IMG/VR virus record: IMGVR_UViG_3300015199_000011
Span: 1-33,574 of that record
Source of the DNA: a virus
Direction: 5' to 3' (one strand)
DNA: 33,574 nt
Shown here: piece by piece, positions 31,721-33,574 of the stretch
Numbering within the stretch: the first letter of the stretch is position 1
How the letters are laid out: each line of letters opens with the position of its first letter
Program-made: the position numbers and the translations under genes
Notes under the pieces: generated by a model
Seen by the model: the letters and a program-made list of their open reading frames with translations, nothing else
The model's database searches: none
What the model was told of the DNA's origin: nothing

Positions 31721-32147
31721 AGCAAATCCTACCACGAGTAATTTTAAAGTGCAACAACTTTTCTCCTCTATTTACATCTATTTCTAAAATAGTTCCTACT
31801 TCTCCTCTGACTTCTTCCGTACCTATAATTCGGTCACCAGCTAATAGACCTGCATCTGCTGCTGGATATCCAGGATATACAGACCATATTTCTCCCATGG
31901 CTTCAATAATACCTATACCGCCATACCATTCCTTACATTTAGACTTCTTAGGTTTCGGCTTTGACTTTCCTGGCCCTTTTCCCTTATATCTAATTTCGGT
32001 TGTAACTGCCCTAGGGACTATTGTAACCTTATCACTTCCAGAATTGTAACCACTATTAACATTTTCTTCCAATAATGTTAATAGCAGCAGTATATGAGTA
32101 ACAGCAGATATAGCTATAGCAGTAATATCAGATTTTCCACGGGTCAA
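31710..32147 (-). CDS. Membrane-anchored PDZ-domain protein
   Basis: 145 residues from TTG 32147, chosen because GAGG lies 8 bases upstream; TTG 32183 would add 12 residues without a visible SD. Residues 9-26 form one membrane helix with Ser14-A-V-T-His18 and Leu25, the spacing of the Ser-His-Leu residues in the TonB anchor. A basic Pro/Lys linker follows (K-P-K-P-K-K, about 63-68). The PDZ domain covers 75-141: G-I-G-I, V-Y-P-G-Y-P-A-A-D-A-G-L-L-A-G-D and L-H-F-K-I-T-R-G. Cys71 and Cys142 flank it and could form a disulfide. No protease domain is present. It is likely periplasmic, binding a host or phage envelope protein. Confidence 0.75.
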   Translation of the reverse strand: MTRGKSDITAIAISAVTHILLLLTLLEENVNSGYNSGSDKVTIVPRAVTTEIRYKGKGPGKSKPKPKKSKCKEWYGGIGIIEAMGEIWSVYPGYPAADAGLLAGDRIIGTEEVRGEVGTILEIDVNRGEKLLHFKITRGRICYDR

Positions 32148-32514
32148 AGTGCCAGCCTCGCTTTTGTCGTATGGGATTGCCAATGTCTGTTATACAAGAC
32201 ACGTGTGTAATTTCATTGTTACCTAGAAGTTTCTTGGCTATTCCTAAATTCCTAAAAGCAGATTTTACAAATAGATAGTGCAGTGCGGTCTGTTGCGCCA
32301 CTATATAACCTAGGATAACATCTGGGTCATCTTCCAGGACTGCACATGTCACTGTCGCCTTACCTAGGATATGCTCAATGACTTTTGGATAGTTATCAAA
32401 GAATGACTTCTTTTCTATGTTTTGCATCCAAGAGCTGTAATATAAACCACGCAGCCATGTGGCCATGATAAAGTTTTTGTCATCTGGTTTAACTGGTCTA
32501 AGGGCTATTTTCAT
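32128..32514 (-). CDS. GNAT-family acetyltransferase-like protein
   Basis: 128 residues. The first strand-helix I-A-L-R-P-V-K-P-D-D-x2-F-I is the usual GNAT opening. The acetyl-CoA loop is present as R88-N-L-G-I-A93 after the strand A-L-H-Y-L-F-V. A later segment I-T-H-V-S-C-I-T-D-I-G-N-P and R-G-W-H-F completes the fold. It overlaps both neighbours (ATGA at 32511-32514, 20 bases at 32128-32147). The acceptor is unknown. Phage GNATs near lysis or regulatory genes have been reported only as putative, so the function stays open. Confidence 0.7.
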   Translation of the reverse strand: MKIALRPVKPDDKNFIMATWLRGLYYSSWMQNIEKKSFFDNYPKVIEHILGKATVTCAVLEDDPDVILGYIVAQQTALHYLFVKSAFRNLGIAKKLLGNNEITHVSCITDIGNPIRQKRGWHFDPWKI

Positions 32515-32837
32515 CGCATTAACTTCTCATGTTTCTTTCTTATCCTGCCTACTACATCATGGGATATACCAAGCAGCATTCCAGTTTCATATGTGTCGCA
32601 GACCCTGGTGAGCAGTGCCCAGGCTTGGTACTCCCGGTTACTGACAAAAGCGTATGATTCCAGGTGCATAGACGCTAATCTGTAATAATCTTCTTTGGCA
32701 CGAAACTGGTCGGGTGTATACCGTTCCCGGAAATAAGAGCCGTGATACTGCATCTTGCTGGATTCCTCAATATCAACAAACCCGGTATCGGCTAACTTCT
32801 TATACCACAGTTTCTGTAGCTCTTTTAGCGTCTTCAT
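32511..32837 (-). CDS. Small protein with C-terminal helix-turn-helix-like segment
   Basis: 108 residues from ATG 32837 with SD AGGAGAAGG. A further upstream in-frame start at 32879 lacks an SD. The protein is basic and aromatic. Residues 83-107 (Y-E-T-G-M-L-L-G-I-S-H-D-V-V-G-R-I-R-K-K-H) look like the recognition part of a helix-turn-helix, as in sigma or response-regulator DNA-binding ends. The N-terminal part has no recognised domain. It could be the local regulator that binds the palindrome at 33139-33153, but this is only suggested by proximity. Confidence 0.55.
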   Translation of the reverse strand: MKTLKELQKLWYKKLADTGFVDIEESSKMQYHGSYFRERYTPDQFRAKEDYYRLASMHLESYAFVSNREYQAWALLTRVCDTYETGMLLGISHDVVGRIRKKHEKLMR

Positions 32838-33120
32838 CCTTCTCCTGGGAGCGTATCTCCATTGCGATGTTGTAAGCAACCTGATTAGCGCAGGCTTTCA
32901 GGATAGTTAGGACGAAATAGGCATCAGCCCTGTAAGCTTGTTGCGGCTTTAACTGCAAAACAGAGTTAGCAATGGCCTGGACGAAAGAGGGGTTCTGGGG
33001 AAGCCCAGTCATATCCAGGATACGCGCTGCAAGACGTTCGAATTGTGCCCTACCTATGGGCAGCCGTCTGGGTACCAGTACCAGTAGCCAGGCTATAATG
33101 CGTTTTAAACGTTGTTTCAT
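32800..33120 (-). CDS. Small membrane-associated protein, first gene of leftward operon
   Basis: 106 residues from ATG 33120 with SD AAAGGAG seven bases upstream. The first 16 residues after a basic start form a short hydrophobic helix (R-I-I-A-W-L-L-V-L-V-P), then R-R-L-P-I-G-R. The rest is helical and soluble. It is too short a helix for a typical anchor but would suit a signal-anchor or membrane-surface protein. It overlaps the next gene by 38 bases. No family recognised. It lies directly behind the strong promoter at 33165-33193. Confidence 0.65.
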   Translation of the reverse strand: MKQRLKRIIAWLLVLVPRRLPIGRAQFERLAARILDMTGLPQNPSFVQAIANSVLQLKPQQAYRADAYFVLTILKACANQVAYNIAMEIRSQEKDEDAKRATETVV

Positions 33121-33138
33121 TAAATAACTCCTTTGTGA

Positions 33139-33153
33139 GTTCGTAGAACGAAC
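33139..33153 (-). promoter_or_regulatory. Operator-like palindrome downstream of leftward promoter
   Basis: GTTCGT-AGA-ACGAAC is a perfect 15-base palindrome located about 5 to 19 bases after the expected start point of the leftward transcript. Its position would let a bound dimer block that promoter. The same bases could also form a short hairpin in the leader. Confidence 0.55.
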
Positions 33154-33164
33154 CTTCATGTCTC

Positions 33165-33193
33165 ATTATGGCACATGTTTCAAAGCAAGTCAA
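33165..33193 (-). promoter_or_regulatory. Strong sigma70-type leftward promoter
   Basis: Read on the minus strand: TTGACT (33193-33188), a 17-base spacer, then CATAAT (33170-33165), with TGC just before the -10. This is the best promoter match in the window and is placed to drive the whole leftward operon. Confidence 0.7.
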
Positions 33194-33319
33194 ATCAAAT
33201 CTACTCAAATTTAGTCAATTTCTGGATAAAGGTAGCAAGCTTGGATAGACTTAGTATATTAGTTTAAACACACAAAAAATTAATATATAGATACGATATA
33301 GCTTTACCGCATAAAGAGC

Positions 33320-33348
33320 TTGACCCAGACATGCATCCTTGCTATCGT
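33320..33348 (+). promoter_or_regulatory. Sigma70-type rightward promoter
   Basis: TTGACC (33320-33325), a 17-base spacer and TATCGT (33343-33348), with TGC before the -10. The layout is the same as at 5017-5045. SD AAGAGG (33355-33360) and ATG 33367 follow. The rest of the 246-base divergent gap is AT-rich, with several TCAAAT-like direct repeats near 33190-33215 and no visible gene. Confidence 0.55.
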
Positions 33349-33366
33349 GAGTTTAAGAGGTAATAG

Positions 33367-33574
33367 ATGAACAAGGACATCTTGTTAGATGCAAGGCTAT
33401 ACGTGGCGTATTGGGCCCAGAAACATAATGGGCTAACAATGAAACAAGCTGCTTCAGTTAAATTAGATTATGATGCTGACGTCAGGACTTGGAACTGGGC
33501 CCATAGAGACCAGATTATCCTAAAAACGGTGGTAAAGATAAATCCGTTGAAATATGCATCAATAGACTTAGATA
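33367..33574 (+). CDS. Hypothetical protein, 3' cut by window edge
   Basis: ATG 33367 with SD AAGAGG and a promoter directly upstream. The 69 visible residues are open to the end of the window. The sequence is soluble and mixed helical (M-N-K-D-I-L-L-D-A-R-L-Y-V-A-Y-W-A-Q-K-H, later W-N-W-A-H-R-D-Q-I-I). A helix-turn-helix reading of residues 20-45 (G-L-T-M-K-Q-A-A-S-V) is possible but weak. It is the first gene of a rightward unit, possibly an early or regulatory gene. It contains a CTAAAAACGG motif. Confidence 0.6.
   Translation, partial: MNKDILLDARLYVAYWAQKHNGLTMKQAASVKLDYDADVRTWNWAHRDQIILKTVVKINPLKYASIDLD
33520..33529 (+). repeat. CTAAWAACGG motif copy
   Basis: Exact CTAAAAACGG in the partial gene at the right edge, in phase CTA-AAA-ACG-G. 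Confidence 0.6.

Noticed and set aside
33188-33222. TCAAAT-like direct repeats as replication iterons
   Set aside because: The repeats are short, irregular and overlap the leftward -35 element. No replication initiator is present in the window.
1-33574. tRNA genes, CRISPR arrays, insertion sequences, integrase and attachment sites
   Set aside because: No T-arm consensus, regularly spaced repeats, transposase motifs or recombinase motifs were found on reading both strands.

Overview
The window is a stretch of a tailed double-stranded DNA phage genome, most likely short-tailed (podovirus-like). It carries a large terminase, portal, scaffold, HK97-type capsid, neck, tail-nozzle, three internal virion proteins and tail fibres. 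No tape measure, tail tube or sheath gene is visible. The host is probably Gram-negative, because there is a lipobox protein, holin-like membrane genes, Shine-Dalgarno starts and sigma70-type promoters. Base composition is AT-rich, with a few GC-rich islands. No integrase, tRNA, CRISPR array or insertion sequence was seen.

Layout: 3-2750 is a rightward nucleic-acid module: a PD-(D/E)XK nuclease cut by the window edge, endonuclease VII, a RecE-like nuclease, a dATP/dGTP diphosphohydrolase-like protein, and small proteins including an OB-like one. 2759-2931 is a GC-rich structured RNA ending in an intrinsic terminator whose U tract touches the ribosome binding site of the family-A DNA polymerase (2941-5013). 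A sigma70 promoter at 5017 starts a run of overlapping small genes: two tiny membrane proteins, an acidic protein, a ClpP-like protease and an exported chymotrypsin-like protease. These lead into the terminase (6779-8203).

8184-24781 is the virion module: two small proteins, an acidic protein, a palindromic repeat array (9203-9294), portal, scaffold, major capsid, a decoration-type protein carrying an ice-binding-like (DUF3494) domain in permuted order, an FN3-neck fusion, tail proteins, and three Q/A/G-rich internal virion proteins. 24832-30217 holds host-contact proteins: beta-sandwich proteins, a repeat fibre with a C1q-like tip and a long repetitive fibre. 30217-30749 holds a small membrane protein and a holin.

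30755-33120 is a tightly overlapped leftward operon of eight genes: a membrane protein, a putative helix-turn-helix protein, a GNAT protein, a membrane-anchored PDZ protein, a coiled coil, a conserved small protein, a Cys-rich lipoprotein and a helical protein. It is driven by a strong promoter at 33165-33193 with an operator-like palindrome beside it. A divergent promoter drives the partial gene at 33367.

The least-explained signals are the structured RNA before the polymerase, a strand-biased decamer CTAAWAACGG present seven times, the permuted DUF3494 insertion, and the PDZ protein with a TonB-like transmembrane pattern.
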